DNA of 64,000 nt from Pseudoalteromonas ulvae UL12 (lineage in GTDB: Bacteria > Pseudomonadota > Gammaproteobacteria > Enterobacterales > Alteromonadaceae). Below the pieces are notes generated by a model. That model saw only the letters and a program-made list of their open reading frames with translations. It was not told the DNA's origin and did no database searches. A program made the translations under genes and the position numbers. The stretch covers positions 792,918-856,917 of the forward strand of contig NZ_AQHJ01000035.1 of assembly GCF_014925405.1 (NCBI RefSeq), given 5' to 3'. Below, piece by piece: positions 46,725 to 57,002 of this stretch. Position 1 is the first letter of the stretch; the number at the start of each line of letters is the position of its first letter.

Positions 46725-48014
46725 ATGAAGCCAAACTTTAACGCACCAGTGCCGATATCATCGCAAGAAAATGATCATATTATTGATTATATCAAAAGTC
46801 ATAATGCCGCTGTATTAACGATTATGTTTACGGATATTGTCGGCTTTACTGAAATTACCGAAAAAAAAGGGGATCAGTTTTCAAGTCTCATCCATCAAGA
46901 GCATGACCAGCTATTGAGCGATATTATTGAAAAACAATACAGTGGTTTAGTTATAAAATTTATAGGTGACTCAGTGATGGCCATATTTGCAGAGCCTTCT
47001 GTTGGAGTCGAAACGGCCATTGCTATACAGCAGCAAATTAAGCAACTGACTGTGGATGATAAAGCATTATCAATTCGGATTGGCTTGCATGTGGGACAGG
47101 TATCCGTCGAAAATGATGTACAACTTGATATTTTTGGTCGGCATGTCAATAGAGCATCCCGTATTGAAAATTTAGCTCAGGGTGACCAAATTTTGATGAG
47201 TTATTCGGTATTTGACAGTGCAAGCGGTTGGTTAAAATCACAATCAAATCTCGCCTGGAAAGATCATGGTTTTTATAAACTAAAAGGGATCACAGAAAAA
47301 GTGAACGTGTTTGAAGTTTATTTACCAAGTACCAATTCAGCCAGAAAACCAAAACAAGGCGCAGTATATTCAGTTAACTTTATATATGTGTATGCGATTT
47401 CTTTTTTAGTGAGTATGTCTATATTTTATTATTCTTATCAAGAATACATTGTTCCTAAATTATTTTTTATTGAACAGCAGTCTAGTGAGCTTAGAATTGT
47501 GGATACTCATCAGCATGATGAACTTGTTGTCCTGGATGGGAAGAATCAATTTAAAAACAATGGTTTATTTAAAAGTGAATATCTACTTTATTATCCAATA
47601 TCTAAGTTTGAAAGACAGTACTCAATCATTTCGGTCAATTACGGTGTTAATAATATCAACACTGATTACGATAGTTGGGTATTGCCACGGTTAAATTTCT
47701 ATAATATAAAGCAAGGTATTAATAAATATAATCAAGAATTCGAAGTGTTATATTGGCAAGATGGAATAATGAAAATTCAAAACTTTTACTTGTCCATGAC
47801 GATTGAAAAGATAAACAATTTAGTCGATTTCAATTTTGTTATTGAGAAATCTAACCATATCGATACATATAAAACAAAGATTGAGTTGTCAGAGAAAAGA
47901 ATTGAGCATTTTGAAGATGAAATTATTTGGCAAGACTCACTTTTTAATTTGACCCTAAAAGCACATCAAACAAATGGTTCACTAACAGGAGAGCTTGTTG
48001 GTCACTTCAAATAG
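46725..48014 (+). CDS. Class III adenylate cyclase with a C-terminal extracytoplasmic domain
   Basis: The cyclase domain comes first (residues ~28-200), then one TM helix (~216-237), then ~190 residues that would lie outside the inner membrane. Metal-binding Asp37 (FTDIVGFT) and Asp82 (IKFIGDSVMAIF), transition-state Asn142 and Arg146 (GRHVNRASRIENL) are all present. Lys78 and Asp135 (LDIFG) are the adenine-selecting pair, so ATP rather than GTP is the likely substrate. The usual order is sensor first and cyclase last; here it is reversed. The C-terminal domain (beta-rich, LRIVDTHQHDELVVLDGKNQ) is unrecognised and may sense envelope signals. I take ATG 46725, not TTG 46713. Confidence 0.87.
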   Translation: MKPNFNAPVPISSQENDHIIDYIKSHNAAVLTIMFTDIVGFTEITEKKGDQFSSLIHQEHDQLLSDIIEKQYSGLVIKFIGDSVMAIFAEPSVGVETAIAIQQQIKQLTVDDKALSIRIGLHVGQVSVENDVQLDIFGRHVNRASRIENLAQGDQILMSYSVFDSASGWLKSQSNLAWKDHGFYKLKGITEKVNVFEVYLPSTNSARKPKQGAVYSVNFIYVYAISFLVSMSIFYYSYQEYIVPKLFFIEQQSSELRIVDTHQHDELVVLDGKNQFKNNGLFKSEYLLYYPISKFERQYSIISVNYGVNNINTDYDSWVLPRLNFYNIKQGINKYNQEFEVLYWQDGIMKIQNFYLSMTIEKINNLVDFNFVIEKSNHIDTYKTKIELSEKRIEHFEDEIIWQDSLFNLTLKAHQTNGSLTGELVGHFK

Positions 48015-48217
48015 AATATTAACATCTTATAATTAAGATTATGTTAAATAAGCTATTATTTAAAACTAGCATGATAAAGTCCCTGCTAATTTAAATCTCG
48101 CCTGCATTTTTATGATCATCTTTGCAGTGTATTAACAGTTTTATATATAAATTTATGTCCAATACTAGACAGTATCGGACTTTAAGCGGATAATAGTAAT
48201 AAATTCAGTTGATTATT

Positions 48218-49429
48218 ATGTTCATTTCTCTCGTTGATACCTTAAAACAGTTACGATACCAAATAGCTCATTTAGATGATGAGACGTTACATTCAGAATA
48301 CCCTCAACTGAATGAATTTTTGCGATCATTAACTTCCACCGTTCCTACCGTTTTGACTGAATTAAAGTTCTTATATTTATTTTTGTATGTATATGGCCGA
48401 AAGTCAGAATCTACTTTCAATCGTTTTAGGAACGAAATCGAACGATTTCATCTATGGGCTTGGTTAATTGCTGAAAAATCTGTTTTTGATCTAAAACGTG
48501 AAGACATTGAATCTTATGTGGAATTTGTGATTGAACCAGATAATGCATGGATAAGTGATTCTGTACAATGGCGTTATAAAGATATAAATGGTCAACGGAT
48601 TGCGAATGATAAATGGCGACCATTTATGGTGAAAACTCACCGTATCAGTCAACAAACCATTTCATCTATGTTTACTGCGTTAAATGTTTTTTATAAGTTT
48701 GCGATTTTAGAAGAAAAAACGTTTGCTAATTTTGTTCCTGTAGTCAAAAAAAATTGCCCCTACTTGATTACCCAATCTCAGATTAATCAACCCGATACTT
48801 TAAGTGATATTCAGTGGGAATATGTATTTGGTATAACCAAAGATTTAGCTACTGAAAATCCAAACTTAGAACGCAACTTGTTCACATTGGCGTGCTTAAA
48901 AGGTTTATATCTTCGAATTTCTGAATTATCAGAACGACCTCAGTGGTCCCCTGTTATGTCCCATTTTTGGCAAGATAATGATGGTTTTTGGTTTTTACGT
49001 GTAATGGGTAAAGGAAATAAGTTACGTGATGTCACATTATCATCCGATTTTTTAGAGTATCTTAAACGTTATCGCCGTTATAGAGGCTTGCCAAGTTTAC
49101 CGACAGTAGATGAACCTCATGCAATTATTCATAAATTGCGAGGACAAGGTGGCATGGAAGTTCGACAAATTCGCAGGCTCGTTCAGCAAAGTTTTGATTT
49201 AGCAGAAAAATCATTAAGAAAAGATGGATTCATTGATGATGCGGATCAACTGTGTTCAGCGACAGCTCATTGGTTACGACATACTGGTGCAACCCATGAT
49301 GCACAATCGCGGCCATTAAAACATTTGTCTGAAGATTTGGGTCATGCAAAACTCGCAACCACTGACCAAATTTATATTCAAACCAACGTAAAAGAACGAG
49401 CTAAGTCAGGAATAACAAGGAAAATTTAG
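48218..49429 (+). CDS. Tyrosine site-specific recombinase
   Basis: Phage-integrase-family recombinase with a complete catalytic set: Arg233 (YLRISELSE), Lys265 (MGKGNKLRDV), His351 and Arg354 (HWLRHTGATH), His376 (LGHAKLATTDQIY) and nucleophile Tyr386. A SAM-like core-binding domain occupies residues ~40-190 (FLYLFLYVYGRKSESTFNRF). 403 residues from the ATG at 48218. Its stop overlaps the antiporter GTG by one base (TAGTG). No phage gene, transposase, tRNA or obvious att repeats flank it, and it is not XerC or XerD by length or context. The role is unknown; it may be a domesticated or resident-element recombinase. Confidence 0.88.
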   Translation: MFISLVDTLKQLRYQIAHLDDETLHSEYPQLNEFLRSLTSTVPTVLTELKFLYLFLYVYGRKSESTFNRFRNEIERFHLWAWLIAEKSVFDLKREDIESYVEFVIEPDNAWISDSVQWRYKDINGQRIANDKWRPFMVKTHRISQQTISSMFTALNVFYKFAILEEKTFANFVPVVKKNCPYLITQSQINQPDTLSDIQWEYVFGITKDLATENPNLERNLFTLACLKGLYLRISELSERPQWSPVMSHFWQDNDGFWFLRVMGKGNKLRDVTLSSDFLEYLKRYRRYRGLPSLPTVDEPHAIIHKLRGQGGMEVRQIRRLVQQSFDLAEKSLRKDGFIDDADQLCSATAHWLRHTGATHDAQSRPLKHLSEDLGHAKLATTDQIYIQTNVKERAKSGITRKI

Positions 49430-50625
49430 TGGAATATCTAAATCTAGCATTCATCGCTTTTGCCGCTTTTGTTTATTCAGTCACTTTGAGACAACTTGAG
49501 CATAATGAAATCACTGGACCCATGTTTTTTGTACTGTTAGGTTTTCTACTAACGTGGGTTGATCCTGTCATTGATATCAATTTTCTTAGTTCATCAATGC
49601 AATTAATTATAGAGTTAACGCTGGCAAGTGTTTTGTTTGTCGATGCTGCTAATGCTGATTTGAAAATATTACGACGCAATTACACCTACCCTCTTTTACT
49701 GTTAATAGTTGCACTCCCGTTGACGTTTATTTTCTCTGCATTGACGATGAATATATTTTTTACTTCACTGCCTTTTTTGTCATCCGCCTTGGTGGCAATA
49801 ATTATTACCCCGACTGATGCTGCGTTAAGTCGCTCATTTTTAAAAGCAGAGTCTGTTCCTATTACTTTACGTGAAGGAATTAATACTGAAAGTGGTTTGA
49901 ACGATGGGCTCTGTGTACCAATTTTTCTGTTTTTATTAGCCGCAGCAACACATCAGACGAATAGTAAACCATTAACACTTGCGGTTGAATTATTATCTCG
50001 AGAAATTGGAATTGCAATTTTTGTGGCTTTTATCTCGATGGCCATAGTGCTGTTAATGGTTCACTATTGTGAAAACAAACATTATTTTATCAATAAATCT
50101 AGCCCGTTTTTGTTTACTGCTATTGCGGTATTTATTTATAGTTTTACACAGGCGATTGAAGGCAGCGGATTTATAGCCGTGTTTATATCAGGTTTGATTT
50201 TTGATTGGTTTTATAAAGGTCAGGCTAAAAATAAATTTGTAAAAGATTCCGAGCAACTATCTGATTTTATGTCGGCCATCATTTGGTGTTTTTTTGGATT
50301 TACGGCATTCAATTTATTAGTTAACACGATTAGTGTTGCGATTATCTGTTATGCATTATTGTCTTTGACGTTTTTACGTATGTTGCCTGTCATTTTTTCT
50401 TTATACTTTACTCAGTTAAGTGTAAAAGAAAAAATAACTTTTGGCTGGTTTGGCCCAAGAGGAATGGCATCGATAGTCTTTGCGCTAATGTTATATCAAT
50501 CTGAAATCGCAAATAAAGAATTTTTAGTGAGCATTTGTTTCACGGTCATTTTATTAAGTGTTGTAATTCATGGTTTATCCACTCAACCTATTATCAAACT
50601 GTTCAAGCAAAAAAAAGCTGAGTGA
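49429..50625 (+). CDS. CPA1-type cation/proton antiporter
   Basis: About 12 TM segments of the NhaP/NHE family, exchanging Na+ or K+ for H+. TDAALSRSF (residues ~127-135) and the ion-binding ESGLNDG (~152-158, containing the ND pair) mark the core helices. WFGPRGMASIVF near residue 345 is the conserved arginine loop. 398 residues with no cytoplasmic regulatory tail. GTG start one base inside the recombinase stop, with no ribosome-binding site of its own evident, so translation probably depends on the recombinase. Confidence 0.9.
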   Translation: MEYLNLAFIAFAAFVYSVTLRQLEHNEITGPMFFVLLGFLLTWVDPVIDINFLSSSMQLIIELTLASVLFVDAANADLKILRRNYTYPLLLLIVALPLTFIFSALTMNIFFTSLPFLSSALVAIIITPTDAALSRSFLKAESVPITLREGINTESGLNDGLCVPIFLFLLAAATHQTNSKPLTLAVELLSREIGIAIFVAFISMAIVLLMVHYCENKHYFINKSSPFLFTAIAVFIYSFTQAIEGSGFIAVFISGLIFDWFYKGQAKNKFVKDSEQLSDFMSAIIWCFFGFTAFNLLVNTISVAIICYALLSLTFLRMLPVIFSLYFTQLSVKEKITFGWFGPRGMASIVFALMLYQSEIANKEFLVSICFTVILLSVVIHGLSTQPIIKLFKQKKAE

Positions 50626-50637
50626 GACTCAGCTTTT
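50613..50637. terminator. Bidirectional terminator between antiporter and ydiJ
   Basis: AAAAGCTGAGT / ACTCAGCTTTT stem with a GAG loop, overlapping the antiporter stop codon. Confidence 0.88.
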
Positions 50638-50640
50638 CAT

Positions 50641-53600
50641 TTATAAATAAGTCGCTAAATATTCTATTGGATGTTTTGGTTTAGTTTTCTCAAACCGTTT
50701 TACTTGGCTGCGGCAGGAAAAACCGGTAGCGACAATATCTTCAATCGGCTTATTTTCAATATGTTGTTTCCAACTCATCTCGTAGAGTGTTTTTGAATTT
50801 AATTGATTTTGTTTTTCATGACCATAGGTTCCGGCCATGCCACAACAGCCAATTTGAGGAGTGTTTAATTCGATACCAACATCGGCAAAAATATTTTTCC
50901 AAATTGTTGTTGCACCAGGTAAAGCGGTTGTTTCTGTGCAGTGACTTAATAACGTTATTTGTTTACCAATGCGTTTATTTAAATCTTGGAACTGACAGTT
51001 TTGTAAATACTCATGTGCCAGCAGGACATTAAAATCTCCACGCTGATCTTTTAAAACAGACACATATTCATCGCGGTAACACATGACTAATGAAGCATCG
51101 AGTCCGACTAACGGAATATTTAATTGGCTTACTTGATTTAAAAATTGAGCTGCAGTCGTCGCGGTGGCATTAAACTCTTCTAAAAAACCTTTCACGTGCT
51201 GGGCTTTACCATTAGGTTTGAATGGGAGCACTTGTACTTTTTTACCTAACTTTTCAAGTACTGTGATAAAAGCAGTCACTAATTCAGCTTCGTAAAAACT
51301 AGTAAAGGGATCTTGAACGATTAAGACTGTATTTGATTTTTCTTCATCACTTAACGCTTGCAAGGAAGACATATTAAATACATGTGATTGACTTAATCTA
51401 CTTTTTAAATCAGGTTGACTTAAAATCGGTGTATCTACATAGCCTATGGTTTTTTTGATTAGATTTTGTATCAATTGGTTTTTCAAAAAAGGATTAATCA
51501 GCCAATTAACACGAGACATTAATGGGGCTGTTTTTTCAATGTTCGCGACCACATAATCTTTTAATGGGCGACCATATATAGCATGATAAAAATTTAAAAA
51601 CCGTGATCGGAATGTTGGGACATCGACTTTAATTGGGCACGCTGTTGTACAAGCTTTACAGGCTAAGCATTCATCCATTGACTGTTTCACTTCGTGATTA
51701 AAGTCATAGACGTTTGCTTTTTTATCGATATTATTTTGAAATTTTTGGAACCATGAAAGTGATTGCCCGTTTACTAATTGGTGCTCTGTATTGAGTAAAT
51801 CGATGTCTTGTTCGTTTTGCAACCGCAACCATTCTCGCATAAGACTTGCTCGGCCTTTTGGCGAAAACCGCCTATCACCAGTGACTTTGTAAGATGGGCA
51901 CATCGGAGAGTTTTCATCATAATTAAAACATAATCCATTTCCATTGCAATTCATGGCGTTAGAAAAATCGGCCTTCACTTCGGTTGGAATTTGTTTATCG
52001 AGCCAAGCGCGTTTTTGATCATCGACACTCACTAACTGCTCATTTGATGATAGAGGCGTACAAATTTTACCAGGGTTAATCCGGTTTTTTGGGTCAAAGA
52101 TGGTTTTAATTTTTCTTAATTGTAGATACAGATCTTCGCCAAAAAACTCTGGGCCATATTCGCTTCTATAACCTTTCCCGTGTTCACCCCACATTAAGCC
52201 GCCGTATTTGGCGGTTAATTTTACGACCTCATCTGAAATTGTTCTTAATAGTTTTTCTTGAATAGGATCACACATATCTAAAGCCGGGCGAACATGAAGC
52301 ACCCCCGCATCGACATGGCCGAACATGCCATAACTCAAATTATGTCTGTCGAGTAAGGTTCTAAATTCAACAATAAAATCAGCGAGATTTTCTGGTGGTA
52401 CGGCGGTATCTTCAGCAAACGCAAGAGGCTTTTGTTGCCCTTTTGTATTCCCTAATAAACCAACCGACTTTTTACGCATGGCATAAATTTTTAAAATATC
52501 AGCTTTATCAGTCAAAACCTGATAGCCAATGACTCCTGCTTCTTCGTTCTGTATTAGCGCATCGAGCTTGTCACACAACAAAGTGACTTTTTCATCTATG
52601 TCAGTTTGTTGCTCTGCATTAAATTCGACCATATTTAAGCCGAGCATTTGTTTATTGGGGATATCTGTTATTAAGTCCGATACTGAGTGCCAGATTAAAT
52701 CTTCTTTAGCTAAATTAAGGACTTTACTATCTACAGTTTCTACTGACGTTGCATTTGCAGCGACTAAAAATGGTGAGTTTCGTAATGCAGAATCAAAACT
52801 GTCGTACTTGATATTAATCAGCGTTTTAAAAGGCGCAATGGGAGTTAAATTTAGTTTTGCTTCAGTCACAATCCCTAATGAACCTTCTGAGCCTGTAATG
52901 ATCCGGGATAAATCAAATGTATCTAGGTCATCACTCAAAATATGTTCAAGATCATAGCCAGTCAAAAAGCGGTTTAGGCGTGGAAACTTTGCAATAATTT
53001 CATTTCTTTTAGACAGCCCGATATCGAGAACTGTTCGGTATATTTCCCCCTCAAGATTGCTTTGCTCAGCAATTGCTTGTGCCTGTTTTGTTGGCATTGC
53101 GTATGTGTTGATTTCAGTTCCATTCATCAACGATGTTTTTAAACCTAAAACATGATCACTTGTTTTACCGTATACGAGGGAGCCTTGCCCTGAAGCATCT
53201 GTATTAATCATGCCACCAATTGTGGCTCTATTACTGGTCGACAGATCAGGAGAAAAGAAAAAACCATAGGGCTTTAGGAAATCATTAAGCTGATCTTTTA
53301 TAACACCGGTTTGCACTCGAACCCATTTTTCTTCTACATTAATTTCGAGTATTTTTCGCATGTGTCTAGACAGATCAATGACCACACCTGGGGTGAGAGA
53401 TTGTCCATTGGTGCCGGTTCCGCCGCCTCTTGGACCAAATTTAATTGAGTGGAAAGCCTCATTATTAGCTAAAGCCAATATCGTATTTATGTCAGCCGAC
53501 GTTTTTGGAAATAATACTGCTTGAGGCAATTGTTGGTAAATACTGTTGTCTGTTGCATTAACAATTCGCGTCGCATAGGAGTGATCGATATCACCAGTAA

Positions 53601-53679
53601 AAGGAGAATTTTTTAATTGAGAGATGAACTCATAAACCAATGGAGGTAAGAGGTGCTGCTGACTTATTTTTGCAATCAT
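50641..53679 (-). CDS. ydiJ: FAD/Fe-S D-2-hydroxyacid dehydrogenase (YdiJ family)
   Basis: Large peripheral flavoprotein oxidising D-2-hydroxyglutarate or related D-2-hydroxyacids. The N-terminal FAD_binding_4 domain (~45-270) has KFGPRGGGTGTNGQSLTPGV and IGGMINTDASGQGS. The FAD-oxidase C-terminal domain has FGHVDAGVLHVRP and GLMWGEHGKGYRSEYGPEFF. A ferredoxin-like domain carries the CLACKACTTACP cluster, with a further MNCNGNGLCF / SPMCPSY set. At the C-terminus is a CCG-type domain (QIGCCGMAGTYGHE). 1012 residues, the size of E. coli YdiJ. Monocistronic. Confidence 0.94.
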   Translation of the reverse strand: MIAKISQQHLLPPLVYEFISQLKNSPFTGDIDHSYATRIVNATDNSIYQQLPQAVLFPKTSADINTILALANNEAFHSIKFGPRGGGTGTNGQSLTPGVVIDLSRHMRKILEINVEEKWVRVQTGVIKDQLNDFLKPYGFFFSPDLSTSNRATIGGMINTDASGQGSLVYGKTSDHVLGLKTSLMNGTEINTYAMPTKQAQAIAEQSNLEGEIYRTVLDIGLSKRNEIIAKFPRLNRFLTGYDLEHILSDDLDTFDLSRIITGSEGSLGIVTEAKLNLTPIAPFKTLINIKYDSFDSALRNSPFLVAANATSVETVDSKVLNLAKEDLIWHSVSDLITDIPNKQMLGLNMVEFNAEQQTDIDEKVTLLCDKLDALIQNEEAGVIGYQVLTDKADILKIYAMRKKSVGLLGNTKGQQKPLAFAEDTAVPPENLADFIVEFRTLLDRHNLSYGMFGHVDAGVLHVRPALDMCDPIQEKLLRTISDEVVKLTAKYGGLMWGEHGKGYRSEYGPEFFGEDLYLQLRKIKTIFDPKNRINPGKICTPLSSNEQLVSVDDQKRAWLDKQIPTEVKADFSNAMNCNGNGLCFNYDENSPMCPSYKVTGDRRFSPKGRASLMREWLRLQNEQDIDLLNTEHQLVNGQSLSWFQKFQNNIDKKANVYDFNHEVKQSMDECLACKACTTACPIKVDVPTFRSRFLNFYHAIYGRPLKDYVVANIEKTAPLMSRVNWLINPFLKNQLIQNLIKKTIGYVDTPILSQPDLKSRLSQSHVFNMSSLQALSDEEKSNTVLIVQDPFTSFYEAELVTAFITVLEKLGKKVQVLPFKPNGKAQHVKGFLEEFNATATTAAQFLNQVSQLNIPLVGLDASLVMCYRDEYVSVLKDQRGDFNVLLAHEYLQNCQFQDLNKRIGKQITLLSHCTETTALPGATTIWKNIFADVGIELNTPQIGCCGMAGTYGHEKQNQLNSKTLYEMSWKQHIENKPIEDIVATGFSCRSQVKRFEKTKPKHPIEYLATYL

Positions 53680-53798
53680 GACGGTTTAGTTGCTGAGATT
53701 TTTTTCTATTATATCACGTTAATATTTAATGAAAATTGAGCTATTGATGTTTTGTAACAACATTTAACAATTGGAAATGACTAATTGGTTATACTCTA

Positions 53799-54059
53799 GG
53801 GGCTGTTGATCTTTCGTGATGATTTTTGCAGCGAATTGTTGGGCATTTATACAAGGAAGCGCTTTTGTGGTATAGCGAGCTACACGAAAAAGCAATAACG
53901 CAGTAAAAATACCCAACAAACGCTGCCCGAAGGGGTCGGCTAAAAGCGTATTTATCTTTGTTGAGCAGTATTTGCTTAGAATGACTAGGCTACACACTGC
54001 TCGCCGCGATAAAAACGCTTTTATCTCGCACAAAATTTAAACACGAAAGAAACAACCCC
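53799..54059. mobile_element. MITE-like repeat, 261 bp
   Basis: The element begins GGGGCTGTTGATCTTTCGTG and ends CACGAAAGAAACAACCCC, which is its imperfect terminal inverted repeat: GGGG, TGTT and CTTTCGTG all match in the inverted end. It lies in the 399-bp gap between ydiJ and the PGPGW gene, directly before that gene's ribosome-binding site (AAGGAG). It encodes no transposase. A spurious 89-codon frame runs through it on the minus strand. No target duplication is obvious. Size, termini and lack of coding suggest a non-autonomous element. Confidence 0.62.
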
Positions 54060-54078
54060 AATCAAGGAGTGAATAATT

Positions 54079-54288
54079 ATGAAAAAATATTTTTTTATTG
54101 TTGTGGCGGGATTGTGTTTTTGTCTTGGCTTGATGTTTGTGATCGTACCAGGGCCATCTTTGATTTTTTTTATTGCTGGTTTATTTTTACTTTCTTTTTA
54201 TTATCCAAAGGCGCGAGATTATTTAAGTCATTGCCAACGTTTACTTAAAGTGTCATGCCAACAATTAGATAAATTTTTTAAGCGTTAA
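54079..54288 (+). CDS. PGPGW-family small membrane protein
   Basis: 69 residues, two TM helices (residues ~5-22 and 27-45) separated by FVIVPGPSLIFFIAG, a variant of the family's VPGPGW signature in which GW is replaced by SL. A basic C-terminal tail remains cytoplasmic. AAGGAG ribosome-binding site. Function unknown. The upstream promoter region was displaced or supplied by the MITE-like element. Confidence 0.75.
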   Translation: MKKYFFIVVAGLCFCLGLMFVIVPGPSLIFFIAGLFLLSFYYPKARDYLSHCQRLLKVSCQQLDKFFKR

Positions 54289-54313
54289 AAAAGGAGCCGA
54301 AGCTCCTTTTTAT
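54289..54313. terminator. Bidirectional terminator between the PGPGW gene and ppsA
   Basis: AAAAAGGAGC / GCTCCTTTTT stem with a CGAA tetraloop. Confidence 0.92.
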
Positions 54314-54320
54314 TGTTTTC

Positions 54321-56720
54321 TTATTTAGCCAGTTGCTTAGCTAGGTACAACCAAGTTTCTAATACCGTATCTGGGTTTAACGAGACAGAATCGATGCCTT
54401 GTTCGACCAACCAAGCTGCGAAATCTTCATGATCAGATGGGCCCTGACCACAAATTCCGACATACTTGCCTTTGGCTTTTGCACTTTGAATTGCCATTGA
54501 TAATAACTTTTTAATCGCAGGATTACGTTCATCAAATAAATGAGCAATTAAACCAGAATCGCGATCTAGGCCAAGTGTTAATTGTGTTAAGTCATTCGAC
54601 CCAATTGAGAAACCATCAAAATACTCTAAGAACTCATCAGCTAGTAACGCGTTTGATGGTAGTTCACACATCATAATGACTTTTAGACCATTTTCACCGC
54701 GTTTAAGGCCATGCTCTTCAAGTAATTCAATAACACGTTTACCTTCTTCAAGTGTTCTAACAAATGGAATCATGATTTCTACATTTGTTAAATCCATTTG
54801 ATTTCTGACTCGTTTAATCGCTTCACATTCTAGAGCAAAACAATCACGGAAGTCTTCAGAGATATAACGAGCAGCGCCTCTAAAACCAATCATTGGGTTT
54901 TCTTCTTCAGGCTCGTATTGACGACCCCCAACGAGGTTTGCATATTCGTTTGACTTAAAGTCAGACATCCGAACAATCACTCGTTCCGGTGCAAATGCAC
55001 AGCCTAGTGTTGCTATGCCTTCCACTAATTTGGCGATATAGAATTCGACAGGTGATTCGTAGCCTGCAATCATGTCATTGATTTCAGATTTTACCGAATC
55101 AGATTGAGCATCATAATTAATTAATGCTTTAGGATGCACACCAATCATACGGTTAATTATGAATTCAAGGCGGGCAAGGCCCACACCAGCATGAGGTAAA
55201 CGAGCGAAATCAAATGCACGATCAGGATTACCGACATTCATCATGATTTTCATTGGTAGAGAAGGCATTTCATCTATGCGAGATGTGATCACTTCGTGTT
55301 TTAGTTCACCTTGGTAAATATACCCTGTGTCACCTTCGGCGCACGAAACAGTCACATGTTGGTTCGCTTTGATTAAATCAGTTGCGTTGCCACAGCCAAC
55401 AACGGCAGGAATACCTAATTCGCGGGCAATGATTGCAGCGTGGCAGGTACGTCCACCTCGGTTAGTAACAATGGCTGCAGCACGCTTCATGATAGGTTCC
55501 CAATCAGGATCTGTCATATCTGTGACTAAAACATCACCAACTTGAACTTGATCCATTTCAGAAATATCGTTGAGCACTCGCACAACACCTGAACCTATTT
55601 TGTGCCCTATCGCGCGTCCTTCAGCAATCACCGTTGAGGTTTCATTTAACTGATAACGCTCCATGACATTGGCATCTTCGTTAGAGCGTACGGTTTCAGG
55701 GCGAGCTTGAACAATATACAACTTGCCGTCGTTACCATCTTTTGCCCACTCAATATCCATTGGGCGACCATAATGCTTTTCGATAATAACCGCTTGTTTT
55801 GCAAGCTCCATGACTTCTTCATCAGTGATTGAAAACTGATTAGAACGAGCAGGCTCAATATCTATGATTTCGACTTGTTTTCCATGACTCAAATCTGATG
55901 AATACACCATTTCAATGGCTTTAGAGCCTAAATTACGACGTACAACTGACGGGCAATTTTTTGCAAGTGTTGGTTTGTGGACATAAAATTCATCTGGGTT
56001 AACCGCACCTTGTACCACCATTTCACCAAGACCGTAGCTTGATGTAACAAACACAACGTCTTCAAAACCAGATTCGGTATCAATACTGAACATGACCCCA
56101 GATGAGGCTTTATCTGAGCGAACCATACGCTGAATACCGGCTGATAACGCGACTCCACGATGATCGTAGCCTTGGTGTACGCGATACGAAATGGCTCGGT
56201 CATTAAATAATGACGCAAATACATGTTTAATCGCCGTCATGACGGCATCGATACCACGTACATTTAAGAATGTTTCTTGCTGACCCGCGAATGATGCATC
56301 AGGCATGTCTTCTGCTGTAGCAGATGAACGTACAGCAAAAGAGACATCTGCAGTTTCGTCACCATGCAAGGAGCTATAAGCTTGACGAATTGCACTATCT
56401 AAGTCTGCTTGAAATGGAGTATCAATAATCCATTGACGGATATCGGCGCCAACTTTCGCAAGCTTATTTACATCATCAACATCAAGGTGATCGAGTACTG
56501 CATAAATTTTTGCATTGAGACCTGACTGCTCTAAGAAGTCATTAAATGCTTCAGAAGTGGTTGCAAAACCACCAGGAACTTGTACACCTGCAGTCGCTAA
56601 ATTAGAAATCATTTCACCTAAAGATGCATTTTTACCACCTACGCGTGGAACATCATGCATGCCTAAGTCTTGATACCAGAGGATATATTCTTGTGAGAGT
56701 TTGTTACTATTTGAAATCAT
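54321..56720 (-). CDS. ppsA: Phosphoenolpyruvate synthase
   Basis: Converts pyruvate, ATP and water to PEP, AMP and phosphate for gluconeogenesis. The ATP-grasp N-terminal domain has [11 protein letters not shown] and [21 protein letters not shown]. The phosphohistidine domain has [20 protein letters not shown] (catalytic His near residue 420). The C-terminal PEP/pyruvate barrel has [19 protein letters not shown] and [17 protein letters not shown]. 799 residues and close to E. coli throughout. It is divergent from its regulator ppsR across ~280 bp. Confidence 0.98.
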   Translation of the reverse strand: MISNSNKLSQEYILWYQDLGMHDVPRVGGKNASLGEMISNLATAGVQVPGGFATTSEAFNDFLEQSGLNAKIYAVLDHLDVDDVNKLAKVGADIRQWIIDTPFQADLDSAIRQAYSSLHGDETADVSFAVRSSATAEDMPDASFAGQQETFLNVRGIDAVMTAIKHVFASLFNDRAISYRVHQGYDHRGVALSAGIQRMVRSDKASSGVMFSIDTESGFEDVVFVTSSYGLGEMVVQGAVNPDEFYVHKPTLAKNCPSVVRRNLGSKAIEMVYSSDLSHGKQVEIIDIEPARSNQFSITDEEVMELAKQAVIIEKHYGRPMDIEWAKDGNDGKLYIVQARPETVRSNEDANVMERYQLNETSTVIAEGRAIGHKIGSGVVRVLNDISEMDQVQVGDVLVTDMTDPDWEPIMKRAAAIVTNRGGRTCHAAIIARELGIPAVVGCGNATDLIKANQHVTVSCAEGDTGYIYQGELKHEVITSRIDEMPSLPMKIMMNVGNPDRAFDFARLPHAGVGLARLEFIINRMIGVHPKALINYDAQSDSVKSEINDMIAGYESPVEFYIAKLVEGIATLGCAFAPERVIVRMSDFKSNEYANLVGGRQYEPEEENPMIGFRGAARYISEDFRDCFALECEAIKRVRNQMDLTNVEIMIPFVRTLEEGKRVIELLEEHGLKRGENGLKVIMMCELPSNALLADEFLEYFDGFSIGSNDLTQLTLGLDRDSGLIAHLFDERNPAIKKLLSMAIQSAKAKGKYVGICGQGPSDHEDFAAWLVEQGIDSVSLNPDTVLETWLYLAKQLAK

Positions 56721-57002
56721 TTAATATATTTCACTATATAGTTAGGGGGCTCAAAATAATTTACGTGCTTGTGCAACCATTTTAAACATGCCCTTGTTTT
56801 TGAACGGGGTTAATACAGAAATTATAAGTCATGAACCGACACTTACCACTTTATAATGGGTGAGTTACACCGTTTAAAAATGTCTTTCGTAAATGTCTCG
56901 TTAATTCTACACTGTGCGGCATAGCGACGTAAACACACGATGTTGCTTAATCTTGTTTGGCAACAATAAACATGCATGTTTGTTGAATTTTTAGGAGTTA
57001 AA

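Noticed and set aside
48209..49429. Prophage or integrative element around the recombinase
   Set aside because: No phage, conjugation or transposase genes, no tRNA target and no flanking direct repeats visible; only the recombinase itself supports it.
53764..54033. 89-codon open frame on the minus strand between ydiJ and the PGPGW gene
   Set aside because: It lies almost entirely within the MITE-like element, has no ribosome-binding site and no recognisable protein features.
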